Part shown: piece by piece, positions 1-5,399 of the stretch | Numbering within the stretch: position 1 is the first letter of the stretch | Layout: each line of letters opens with the position of its first letter | Made by a program: the position numbers and the translations under genes | Notes under the pieces: model-generated | Told to the model about the DNA's origin: nothing | Database searches by the model: none | What the model saw: only the letters and a program-made list of their open reading frames with translations | Assembly (NCBI GenBank): GCA_001773855.1 | Contig: MEXZ01000027.1 | Coordinates: forward strand, 1-5,399 | Length of the DNA: 5,399 nucleotides | Reading direction: 5' to 3' | From: Candidatus Aminicenantes bacterium RBG_13_64_14 | GTDB lineage: Bacteria; Acidobacteriota; Aminicenantia; Aminicenantales; Saccharicenantaceae

Positions 1-853
1 CCAGGCGGAGGTTGTCCACAAGGGCCCGGGCGACGATCTGCTCGAAGCTGGCCAGGAAATCGGGCAGCCGCGGATCGTCCTTACCGACTCCTCGCTCCCG
101 AATGTGCTTCAGGGCCGCGGTCTTGAGCCCGCTGAAGCTAAAATCGAGGCTCCGGTCCTTCGTCCGCGGCACGGCGAAAGGGAACGCCTTGGGGTCGCCG
201 CCGCGGCCGAGCTTCTCGATGACCGGCCCGCCCGGATAGCCTAGGCCGAGAAACTTGGCGATCTTGTCCAAGGCCTCCCCCGCCGCGTCGTCGCGCGTCT
301 TGCCGAGGAGCTTGTAAGAGAGCGGCTCCTCCATCAGGTAAAGCGCCGTGTGCCCGCCGGAGACGAGGAGCCCCAGGACGGGATACTCGATGCCGGGGTT
401 TTCGAGAAAACACGCTTCGAGATGAGCTTCCAGGTGGTCGACGCCGATAAGCGGTTTCTTGTGATAGTAGGCCAGGCCCTTGGCGAAGGACAGGCCCACA
501 AGAAGAGAGCCAATGAGGCCCGGCCCCTGGGTCACTGCGTAGAGGTCGACCGCTTCGAGCGCCACGCCGGCGCGAGACAGCGCTTCGCCGACGATGGCCG
601 TGATCGTTTTGATATGCTGGCGTGAGGCCAGCTCCGGCACGACCCCGCCGTACGGCGCGTGGACTTCGTCCTGGGACAGGACGATGTTGCTCAGGACCTC
701 GGGGGATTTCGCAGACGTCGAAGAAAGGGGACAAGGGCCGGAGTCCGGAAAAGGGACAGGTACCTCCGGTACGTGTCCCTTTTCTTGAGCGACCGCGCGC
801 AATACGGCCGCGGATGTCTCGTCGCACGAAGTCTCGATGGCTAATACTAGCAA
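1..853 (-). CDS. tsaD: tRNA N6-adenosine threonylcarbamoyltransferase TsaD, N-terminal 284 codons, with a repeat-derived insertion
   Basis: TsaD transfers threonylcarbamoyl from TC-AMP to A37 of ANN-decoding tRNAs (t6A) in the cytoplasm, working with TsaB and TsaE. The reverse strand reads, in order: MLVLAIETSCDETSAAVL (1-18), HAPYGGVVPELASRQHIK (65-82), TQGPGLIGSLLVGLSFAKGL (108-127), VDHLEAHLEA (138-147), LLVSGGHTAL (162-171), then DDAAGEALDKIAK and DFSFSGLKTA. These are the signature blocks of the family. His140 and His144 match the metal-binding His pair (111/115 in E. coli). The shift of about 29 comes from extra residues, roughly 22-50, between the first two beta strands; they coincide with a palindromic repeat. 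The start is TTG at 853-851, the only sensible one: an in-frame TGA lies at 926-928, there is no ATG or GTG between, and GGGGGAAAGG lies 10 nt upstream. The C-terminus, with the glycine-rich loop and third metal ligand, is off the left edge. No frameshift was found, so the gene looks functional. Confidence 0.97.
   Translation of the reverse strand, partial: MLVLAIETSCDETSAAVLRAVAQEKGHVPEVPVPFPDSGPCPLSSTSAKSPEVLSNIVLSQDEVHAPYGGVVPELASRQHIKTITAIVGEALSRAGVALEAVDLYAVTQGPGLIGSLLVGLSFAKGLAYYHKKPLIGVDHLEAHLEACFLENPGIEYPVLGLLVSGGHTALYLMEEPLSYKLLGKTRDDAAGEALDKIAKFLGLGYPGGPVIEKLGRGGDPKAFPFAVPRTKDRSLDFSFSGLKTAALKHIRERGVGKDDPRLPDFLASFEQIVARALVDNLRL
722..748. repeat. Degenerate second repeat arm next to copy A, also within tsaD
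   Basis: Immediately beside copy A the plus strand reads AAGGGGACAAGGGCC and then the small dyad CCGGAGTCCGG (738-748 region). The AAGGGGACA start resembles the outer arm of the palindrome family, but no TGTCCCC partner follows, so it looks like a decayed or truncated second unit. On the tsaD strand it encodes roughly residues 36-44 (PDSGPCPLS). Together with copy A it accounts for most of the extra length in the protein. Confidence 0.5.
749..783. repeat. REP-like palindrome inside tsaD (copy A)
   Basis: This is a near-perfect inverted repeat: left arm AAAAGGGACAGGTACC (749-764), loop TCC, right arm GGTACGTGTCCCTTTT (768-783). The 16-position stem has one mismatch (759/773). On the tsaD strand it encodes residues 24-35 and contains no stop codon in that frame. 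Its core matches copy B at 952-978 on the other strand with two differences in 27 bases. Short dispersed hairpins of this kind are typical of REP elements mobilised by RAYT (IS200-like Y1) transposases. The assignment to that class is inference; no transposase gene is in the window. Confidence 0.85.
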
Positions 854-863
854 GGGGCGGTGG

Positions 864-873
864 CCTTTCCCCC
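864..873 (-). promoter_or_regulatory. Ribosome binding site deciding the tsaD TTG start
   Basis: On the reverse strand GGGGGAAAGG lies 10 nt before the TTG. It is purine-rich and resembles a Shine-Dalgarno sequence but is not a perfect AGGAGG. With the family-typical N-terminus that follows (LVLAIETSCDET), it supports TTG as the start. Confidence 0.55.
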
Positions 874-950
874 GTATATTAACAGAAAAAGCGCCCTCCC
901 GTAAGGAGATGAGCTGGCTCAGGCCTCAAGACCGAGCAGGCATCAGGAAT

Positions 951-979
951 GGGGACACGTACCGGAAGTACATGTCCCC
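951..979. repeat. REP-like palindrome upstream of tsaD (copy B)
   Basis: Arms GGGGACACGTAC (951-962) and GTACATGTCCCC (968-979) flank the loop CGGAA. The 12-bp stem has one mismatch (958/972). Its core agrees with the reverse complement of copy A except at two positions, so the two copies lie in inverted orientation about 170 bp apart around the tsaD start. It is intergenic. It could form a hairpin in a leader transcript of tsaD, but no promoter was placed with confidence relative to it. Confidence 0.85.
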
Positions 980-1046
980 GGATCTCGTCCCCGGGGCTAT
1001 TCCCGGGCCTACGGCCGTCAATGTCGGATCTCCAGCTGGGCAACAA

Positions 1047-1062
1047 TGCGAAAATATTCGCA
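1047..1062. promoter_or_regulatory. Dyad TGCGAA-N4-TTCGCA, possible operator
   Basis: A perfect 6-bp inverted repeat with a 4-base AATA spacer sits in the AT-rich part of the divergent intergenic region, about 94 bp upstream of the TTGACA box. The 16-bp size and symmetry fit a dimeric repressor or activator site. No regulator gene is in view, so the role is inference. Confidence 0.35.
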
Positions 1063-1155
1063 CATAAGCAACACTTCCGGCTGGTCCGTCGTAATAATTT
1101 TAGGACGGTGGGAATTTCCGGTCTTTATAACTGTCTTATTTTTTAGGGAGATTTG

Positions 1156-1186
1156 TTGACAAATTGGCCCGAAAGTTGCTTATTGT
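1156..1186 (+). promoter_or_regulatory. Candidate sigma-70-type promoter for the adaptor-channel operon
   Basis: A perfect -35 consensus TTGACA lies at 1156-1161, followed by TATTGT (1181-1186, four of six matches to TATAAT) at a 19-bp spacing, slightly longer than ideal. It would start transcription near 1193 and leave a leader of about 75 nt before the ATG at 1270. The right arm of a 9-bp inverted repeat (GTTGCTTAT, 1175-1183) overlaps the -10 box. Confidence 0.5.
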
Positions 1187-1208
1187 AGGCTAAGAAAGTT
1201 AAGTTGGG

Positions 1209-1233
1209 TCAGCACTCGGGTTTCCAGCGCTGA
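1209..1233 (+). promoter_or_regulatory. Leader hairpin upstream of the adaptor gene
   Basis: TCAGCACT (1209-1216) and AGCGCTGA (1226-1233) pair with one mismatch around a 9-base loop. This would form a short stem in the predicted 5' leader about 25 nt before the Shine-Dalgarno sequence. No U-tract follows directly, though CTCTTTTTAA lies a few bases on at 1240-1249. A regulatory role is possible but unproven. Confidence 0.25.
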
Positions 1234-1257
1234 ACGCGTCCTCTTTTTAATATAAAT

Positions 1258-1264
1258 AGGAGGT
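1258..1264 (+). promoter_or_regulatory. Strong Shine-Dalgarno site of the adaptor gene
   Basis: AGGAGGT lies 5 nt before the ATG at 1270. It is a near-perfect anti-16S match and fixes this start. Confidence 0.85.
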
Positions 1265-1269
1265 GGGCT

Positions 1270-2550
1270 ATGCGCATCCCCAAGGCCGTCCTGGGCGGCT
1301 TTCTGATCTTCGTTCTGGCTGCCGCCGGCGTCTATTTTCTCGTCCTCGACAAGGTCCCCGCCAAACCTGAAAATCAGGCGGAAAACGCCGGAGCGGAGTC
1401 ACCGGGAGGAGGTTCCGCCACCGCCCCCGACCAGAAGGTCGAAGCCGCCCCGCTCCCGGTCAAGGTCTCCAAAGCGGTCATCGGCGACCTGATCATGACC
1501 CTCAAATCTCCGGGGGAAGCCTACACCGAGAAGCGGATCGCCATGAAGGCCGAGGTCGGCGGCGTTGTCAAGAACCTTTACGCCGCCGAGGGCCGCCACG
1601 TTAAAGAAGGCGACCTGCTCGTCGAGCTCGACGACCGCGAATACCGCCTTCGTCTCGAAAAGCTCGAGGCCCAGCGTCTGCGCTACCTGTCCGAGCTCTT
1701 CGTCGAGAAACAGTACGCCGCGGCCGGACAGGAGGCCTCCCCAGGCGTTATCGACAAGCTCGACAAGGCCCAGGCCGCCTACGATCGCGTCGCCGACGCC
1801 TTCAAGAAGGGCCTCATCTCCCAGGCCGACTTGGAAAAGGCCCAGGGCGACCTCGAACTCGCCCTGATCGAGGCCGGCCGCAAGAAGGACGAGATCATGG
1901 CCTCGACCAAGGGCCTGACCCAGGCCGAGGTCGACGTCAAGATCGCCCGCATGGACCTCGATAAAACGCGCATCCGCGCCCCCTTCGCCGGGATCGTCAC
2001 GGACATCAAGCTCTCGCCGAAAGAACGTCTCGACGCCGGCCGCGAGCTCTTCACCCTCGTCGACATCAGCCGCATCAAGGTCAAGGCCAAGGTTCTCGAG
2101 AGCGAGGTCGGCAAGATCGTTGCCGGGCGCGAGGTCGAGCTCCGCTTCAGCGCCTTCCCCGGCCGGGCCTTCAAGGGGCGCATCGAAGCCATCAGCCCCG
2201 TCATCAATGCCGAAGACAAGACCTGCGCCGTCCACGTCACCATGGACAACCCGTCCGAAGAGGTCAAGCCCGGCATGCACGCCGAGGTCGAGATCCCGAC
2301 CGAGATCTTCAAGGACCGGCTGCTCGTCCCCCAGCAGGCCATCCTCGTCCGCGGCGGCCGCAGGCTCGTCTTCGCCGTCGAGGGGGACGTCGCGAAATGG
2401 CGCTACATCGAAGTGGGACTCGAGAACGAGCGCTTGGCCGAGGTCCTGCCCGGCAAGGAGCCGGGCTGGGGCGTCTCCGCGGGCGACACCGTCATCATCG
2501 AGGGCCACATCACCCTGGCCCACGACACCAAGGTCAGCATCGTCGAATAG
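1270..2550 (+). CDS. Periplasmic adaptor (membrane fusion) subunit of a tripartite efflux system, HlyD/AcrA/MacA type
   Basis: This 426-residue protein should bridge an inner-membrane pump and the outer-membrane channel encoded next. Residues 1-4 are the cytosolic start; about 5-27 are a single hydrophobic anchor with no lipobox Cys. A Pro/Glu/Gly-rich linker runs to about 60. The first lipoyl half is near 90-122 (KAEVGGVVKNLYAAEGRHVKEGDLLVELD, with the usual G-V-KEGD-L-ELD pattern). A charged alpha-helical coiled-coil hairpin spans about 124-232, including KKGLISQADLEKAQ. The second lipoyl half begins near 234 (RIRAPFAGIVTDI). The beta-barrel covers about 259-345 (VELRFSAFPGRAFKGRIEAI, KPGMHAEVEIP), and a membrane-proximal domain ends the chain. 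This is the standard adaptor order and length. It starts the operon, with the channel gene 23 nt downstream. The substrate cannot be told. The pump partner could be RND or MacB-type ABC. Confidence 0.95.
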   Translation: MRIPKAVLGGFLIFVLAAAGVYFLVLDKVPAKPENQAENAGAESPGGGSATAPDQKVEAAPLPVKVSKAVIGDLIMTLKSPGEAYTEKRIAMKAEVGGVVKNLYAAEGRHVKEGDLLVELDDREYRLRLEKLEAQRLRYLSELFVEKQYAAAGQEASPGVIDKLDKAQAAYDRVADAFKKGLISQADLEKAQGDLELALIEAGRKKDEIMASTKGLTQAEVDVKIARMDLDKTRIRAPFAGIVTDIKLSPKERLDAGRELFTLVDISRIKVKAKVLESEVGKIVAGREVELRFSAFPGRAFKGRIEAISPVINAEDKTCAVHVTMDNPSEEVKPGMHAEVEIPTEIFKDRLLVPQQAILVRGGRRLVFAVEGDVAKWRYIEVGLENERLAEVLPGKEPGWGVSAGDTVIIEGHITLAHDTKVSIVE

Positions 2551-2560
2551 CCCTGAATCC

Positions 2561-2570
2561 GAGGAGGGGG
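2561..2570 (+). promoter_or_regulatory. Shine-Dalgarno site deciding the channel start
   Basis: GAGGAGGGGG lies 3 nt before the ATG at 2574. Its presence, and the signal peptide that follows, show that the open frame reaching back to 2397 inside the adaptor gene is not used. Confidence 0.8.
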
Positions 2571-2573
2571 ACC

Positions 2574-4169
2574 ATGCGTCACAAAGCCGTCCTCGCGGCC
2601 CTGGCCGCGCTCATCATCGGGCCGCTCGTCTGGAGCGGTCTGGCCCAGACCCCGAAGCCCGCGACCCGTTCGCTCTCTCTCGCGGACTGCATCCGGAAGG
2701 CCCTCGAAGGGAACCTCGACTTGGCCATCGAGGCCCTCAACCCCGAGATGGATTCGGCCTCGGCCGCCGAGGCCCGGGAGAAGTTCCTACCGGAGTTCGG
2801 CCTGAGCTCGAACTACCTCGATCAGGACATCCCCAGCTCTTGGGGCGTCGAGGGACCGACCATCAAGACCAAGATGGATTATTATCAGCTCGGCGTCACC
2901 CAACGGACGCCTCTCGGCACCGAGCTCGGCCTGAGTCTATTCACCCGCAAAACCGACACCTCGCGGGCTTACACGACCGTCAATCCGGCTTATTTCAGCG
3001 AGTTCCGGCTGAACCTGAGACAGCCTCTCCTCAGGGATTTCGGCTTCCGAGCCAACCGCTACGAGTCGATCAAGGCCCGGCGCCAGCTCGACATGTCCGA
3101 AGCGGCCCTCAAGTCGACCCTCCTCCAGACGATCTACGGCGTCGAGGAGGCCTACTGGAACCTCTATTACGCCCGGGAAAGCCTGCGCGTCCTCGAGATG
3201 TCGCTCGCCCAGAGCCGGGAGACGCTCAAGCGGAACGAGGAGGCGGCCCGGATCGGGACGAAGTCGGCCGTTGAGGTGCTGAGTGCGGAAACCGAAGTCG
3301 CCGGCTACGAGGACCGCGTCCTTTCGGCCCGGCTCCAGGTCGAGAAGACCGAAAACCGTCTCAAGTCCCTGCTCAACATGCCCGTCGCGGGCGCTGCGGC
3401 CGGTGTCGCGGCCGTCTCCGGCGAGGACCTCGTCTCGATCATCCCTGCCGACGAGCCCCAGGCCGCGAAGCACGCGGTCACTTATGAAGAGGCACTGGCC
3501 ACGGCGCTCGCCGAGCGCCCCGAGCTGGCCCGGACGGATGCGATGATGGCTAACGCGGCCACGGACATCGGCTATTTCCGAAACCAGCTCCTCCCCCGCC
3601 TCGACCTCAATTTCTCCCTGTGGTCTCCCGGCCAATCGGGCATCAAGTACATCTTCCAGGATAACAACCCCCTGACGGGAATCATCATCGACACGATCTA
3701 CGGCAGCCGCGGCCAATCCTTCAGAGACGTCTGGAAGATGGCCTACAACAACCTGTCGCTCAACGTCACCCTCGCCCTGCCGCTCTCGAACTTCGTCTCC
3801 CGGGCCGGACTGGCCCGGGCGCGCCTGGCCCAGGACCAGGCCCGACTCCAGCTCGATAAGGAGCGGCAGACGATCGAGATCGAGGTCATGGAGGCCGTCA
3901 AGGACCTCGAGGCTAGCGCGACGAAGATCGAGACCTCGGCCCGCTACCGCGGGCTCATGGAGAAGCGCGTCCAGGCCGAGACTCAGCGCTACGACCTCGG
4001 CCTCGTCGGCAGCGAATGGCTCTTCACCTACCAGAGGAACCTGGCCCAGGCCAAGGCCGACGAGATCCGGGCCGTCATCGACTACAAGATCGCCCTGGCC
4101 GCGCTGGACAAGGCCATGGGCACGACCATCCGGACCAAGAGCCTGAAGTTCAAGGGCTATGAATTCTAG
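2574..4169 (+). CDS. TolC-family outer-membrane efflux channel
   Basis: A 531-residue outer membrane factor forming the trimeric beta-barrel and periplasmic tunnel of a tripartite exporter. Residues 1-24 are a clear signal peptide (RHK start, Leu/Ala core, SGLA before Gln25). Two repeats follow. The first starts SLADCIRKALEGNLDLAI near 33, continues with beta-strand segments up to FRLNLRQPLLRDFGF (a block typical of many TolC homologues), then long helices rich in Glu, Arg and Ala (EEAYWNLYYARESLRVLEMS). The second starts TYEEALATALAERPELARTDAMMA, carries a second hydrophobic/aromatic barrel segment (NLSLNVTLALPLSN), then helices ending KALAALDKAMGT-like (IALAALDKAMGT). It is somewhat longer than E. 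coli TolC, mainly in the barrel and loop parts and the inter-repeat linker. It is translated from its own ribosome site 23 nt after the adaptor. The protein exported is unknown. Confidence 0.95.
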   Translation: MRHKAVLAALAALIIGPLVWSGLAQTPKPATRSLSLADCIRKALEGNLDLAIEALNPEMDSASAAEAREKFLPEFGLSSNYLDQDIPSSWGVEGPTIKTKMDYYQLGVTQRTPLGTELGLSLFTRKTDTSRAYTTVNPAYFSEFRLNLRQPLLRDFGFRANRYESIKARRQLDMSEAALKSTLLQTIYGVEEAYWNLYYARESLRVLEMSLAQSRETLKRNEEAARIGTKSAVEVLSAETEVAGYEDRVLSARLQVEKTENRLKSLLNMPVAGAAAGVAAVSGEDLVSIIPADEPQAAKHAVTYEEALATALAERPELARTDAMMANAATDIGYFRNQLLPRLDLNFSLWSPGQSGIKYIFQDNNPLTGIIIDTIYGSRGQSFRDVWKMAYNNLSLNVTLALPLSNFVSRAGLARARLAQDQARLQLDKERQTIEIEVMEAVKDLEASATKIETSARYRGLMEKRVQAETQRYDLGLVGSEWLFTYQRNLAQAKADEIRAVIDYKIALAALDKAMGTTIRTKSLKFKGYEF

Positions 4170-4182
4170 CCGTCGATAAAAA

Positions 4183-5310
4183 ATGACACTTCAAAAAAAG
4201 GGAAGGGCAGACCGCGAGACGAGGAGATTGCCAAGGCCGGGATTCCGCTTAAGGGCAATTCGGGCCATTTTAATGACCGCCCTGTTCGTCACGGCCATCG
4301 CTTTCGGACAGGTCGTCGAGAACCCGGCCAAGCCGAAAGCCAAGAACGCAGGGCGCGTTTTGAAGCTCACCGAGGTCTGGAGGATCACGGACGAAGGGGG
4401 CGAGTTTTTCTTCAAGCATCCGAACAGACTTCAGATCGGGGACGACGACTCGATCTTCGTCGTCGACGCCGGCGAGTTCCTCAAATTCTCCCCGGAAGGA
4501 AAATTTTTCAAGAACATCTACAAGAAAGGCCAGGGACCCGGCGAGCTGGGAGATTACTTTACTTACTATATCCACGGCCGCGACCTTTTCATCCAGGACA
4601 TGAACTCCCAGCGTCTCTGGCGGGCCGACTTTAACGGGATCTTCCAAGAGCAGATCAATCTTAAGAACAAAGATTACAGAGGCTTTTTGGGAGTTCTTCC
4701 AGACGGTTTCTTGTTCCTGAAATCAGTTTGGCCCCCTCCAGGCGAGAGGACGGGAAAGCTCATGGAGATCATTGACACGGTCGCCTCCGTCGCTTGGGAC
4801 GGCTCGGAACGGAGGGACATCGCCACCTTCAAGCCCAGGAATTTCCTGTTTCCCCAAGGGGCGATGGGTTGGGATTCCGCGATCACCGTACCGAGCCCGG
4901 ACGCAAAGCTCCTCTATGCTTTTCACGGCCGGGACTACCTCATCGAGGTCGTGGACATGGCCTCCGGCGCGATCATCAAGAGGTTCAGCCGGGCCTACCC
5001 CAAGGTCCCCCATATAGAGCCGGATTGGGAGTCAGATTACCGCAAGAAATATGGCACGCCGAAGCGCGAATACGAAACGGACGTCAACAACCTTTACCCC
5101 GTCGGGGAACGGCTCTGGGTCGAAACGTCGACGAACGATAAGGCCAAGGGCCGGCTCATCGACGTCTTCGACAAGGACGGCCGCTTTATCGACAGCTTCT
5201 ATCTTGGTGCGGGCCGGACCCTGATGGCCGTCCGGGAGGACTCACTCTTCTGTCTGGAGAAAAACGCGGACGAGACGATCACGATCGTGAAATACAGGAT
5301 CGATAAATAA
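4183..5310 (+). CDS. Secreted 6-bladed beta-propeller-like protein, function unknown
   Basis: A 375-residue protein. A basic N-terminus is followed by a hydrophobic stretch (AILMTALFVTAIAFGQ, about 28-43) with a plausible signal-peptidase site before Gln43; no lipobox Cys, so probably periplasmic or secreted. The mature part reads as repeated four-strand blades with Asp/Gly turns: LQIGDDDSIFVVDAGEFLKF, then KKGQGPGEL (114-122), a motif seen in the 6-bladed beta-propeller family common in Bacteroidetes and Aminicenantes, then DLFIQDMNSQRLWRADFNG, FLGVLPDGFLF, LLYAFHGRDYLIEVVDMASG and GRLIDVFDKDGRFIDSFYLG. No catalytic residues are recognisable. The start is uncertain: ATG 4183 lacks a ribosome site and gives an unusually long n-region; TTG 4228 and ATG 4273 are in-frame alternatives. 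It lies 13 nt after the channel gene, so is likely cotranscribed. Codon choice is less GC-extreme than in the two genes before it. Confidence 0.75.
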   Translation: MTLQKKGRADRETRRLPRPGFRLRAIRAILMTALFVTAIAFGQVVENPAKPKAKNAGRVLKLTEVWRITDEGGEFFFKHPNRLQIGDDDSIFVVDAGEFLKFSPEGKFFKNIYKKGQGPGELGDYFTYYIHGRDLFIQDMNSQRLWRADFNGIFQEQINLKNKDYRGFLGVLPDGFLFLKSVWPPPGERTGKLMEIIDTVASVAWDGSERRDIATFKPRNFLFPQGAMGWDSAITVPSPDAKLLYAFHGRDYLIEVVDMASGAIIKRFSRAYPKVPHIEPDWESDYRKKYGTPKREYETDVNNLYPVGERLWVETSTNDKAKGRLIDVFDKDGRFIDSFYLGAGRTLMAVREDSLFCLEKNADETITIVKYRIDK

Positions 5311-5314
5311 GGGG
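5309..5314 (+). promoter_or_regulatory. Ribosome binding site of the last, partial gene
   Basis: AAGGGG overlaps the TAA of the propeller gene and lies 6 nt before ATG 5321 (3 nt before an in-frame GTG at 5318). The overlap points to translation within the same operon. Confidence 0.5.
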
Positions 5315-5320
5315 ATAGTG

Positions 5321-5399
5321 ATGAGGAAAACGTTCCCGCAAGAAAGGCCCCGATGGCCGATTCTCCCGGCCGGCATTCTGCTCGTTTGGATCGGATCGT
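5321..5399 (+). CDS. Partial gene, N-terminal 26 codons, probable exported or membrane protein
   Basis: The frame opens with MRKTFPQERPRWPILPAGIL and continues LVWIGS to the right edge. A basic, proline-containing start followed by a hydrophobic segment (about 14-25) suggests a signal peptide or first membrane helix. Ten nt separate it from the propeller stop and a ribosome site precedes it, so it is probably the next operon member. The visible part is too short to name: another propeller paralogue, a pump subunit or an unrelated envelope protein are all possible. Confidence 0.6.
   Translation, partial: MRKTFPQERPRWPILPAGILLVWIGS

Larger units (their letters stand above)
854..1269. other. 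Divergent intergenic region between tsaD and the efflux operon
   Basis: This 416-bp stretch carries no supportable gene. It holds the tsaD ribosome site, palindrome copy B, a GC-rich CCCGGG-N6-CCCGGG hairpin (990-1007), an 8-bp palindrome ACGGCCGT (1011-1018), a TGCGAA/TTCGCA dyad, a TTGACA promoter box, a leader hairpin and the ribosome site for the adaptor gene. Base composition becomes clearly AT-richer from about 1050 to 1260, as expected for a promoter region. Small plus-strand open frames here translate the palindrome and have no ribosome site or family resemblance. Confidence 0.8.

Noticed and set aside
138..827. 229-aa minus-strand open frame over tsaD
   Set aside because: It is the neighbouring frame of tsaD; the true frame carries all TsaD motifs.
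876..881. Possible tsaD -10 box (TAATAT on the minus strand)
   Set aside because: It would start transcription inside the ribosome site, and no acceptable -35 lies at the right distance.
990..1007. CCCGGG-N6-CCCGGG hairpin as an intrinsic terminator
   Set aside because: No T-tract follows on either strand, and no gene ends nearby to need it.
837..1146. Two small plus-strand open frames in the intergenic region
   Set aside because: They translate the palindrome (GTRTGSTCP-like), have no ribosome site and overlap promoter-like sequence.
1399..2523. Long 374-aa open frame antisense to the adaptor gene
   Set aside because: It is a mirror of GC-biased codons in a well-supported adaptor gene, is rich in Asp/Gly/Leu of low complexity, and has no family resemblance.
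2397..2573. Upstream extension of the channel frame into the adaptor gene
   Set aside because: The extension translates as Arg/Gly/His-rich noise, whereas ATG 2574 has a strong ribosome site and a signal peptide.
2120..3274. 384-aa plus-strand open frame spanning the adaptor-channel junction
   Set aside because: Out of frame with both real genes, composed of Ser/Pro/Arg-rich shadow translation, and no ribosome site at its start.

Overview
The window is high-GC bacterial DNA with strong GCC/CTC/GTC codon preference. It holds one partial gene on the minus strand, then a divergent run of genes on the plus strand. Three things would fit Candidatus Aminicenantes or a related Acidobacteria-like lineage: a Gram-negative adaptor plus outer-membrane channel pair, a secreted protein of the 6-bladed beta-propeller type with a GQGPGEL motif, and scattered GGGACA...TGTCCC palindromes. 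That assignment is inference from gene style only; no marker gene was compared.

Positions 1-853 (minus strand) hold the first 284 codons of tsaD, the universal tRNA t6A37 modification enzyme. Its C-terminus lies off the left edge. The gene starts at a TTG and has no ATG or GTG near its 5' end, so simple ORF callers miss it. Between the first two beta strands it carries about 28 extra residues. These are encoded by a repetitive palindrome (749-783) plus a degenerate neighbouring arm (about 722-748), read through in frame. A second copy of the same palindrome lies in the opposite orientation at 951-979, upstream of the gene.

Positions 854-1269 are a divergent intergenic region. It holds the second palindrome, a GC-rich hairpin, a TGCGAA-N4-TTCGCA dyad, a 9-bp inverted repeat whose right arm overlaps a possible -10 box, a TTGACA box, a leader hairpin and a strong Shine-Dalgarno sequence.

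From 1270 a tightly spaced plus-strand operon runs to the right edge. It encodes an HlyD/AcrA-type periplasmic adaptor (1270-2550), a TolC-type outer-membrane channel (2574-4169), a secreted beta-propeller-like protein of unknown function (4183-5310) and the first 26 codons of another probably exported or membrane protein (5321 onward). Gaps are 23, 13 and 10 nt. The adaptor and channel would form the periplasmic and outer-membrane parts of a tripartite exporter. No inner-membrane pump (RND or MacB-type ABC) is in view; it may lie downstream or elsewhere.

I saw no tRNA, rRNA, CRISPR array, transposase gene or convincing intrinsic terminator. The most notable item is the repeat-derived coding insertion in the tsaD gene.
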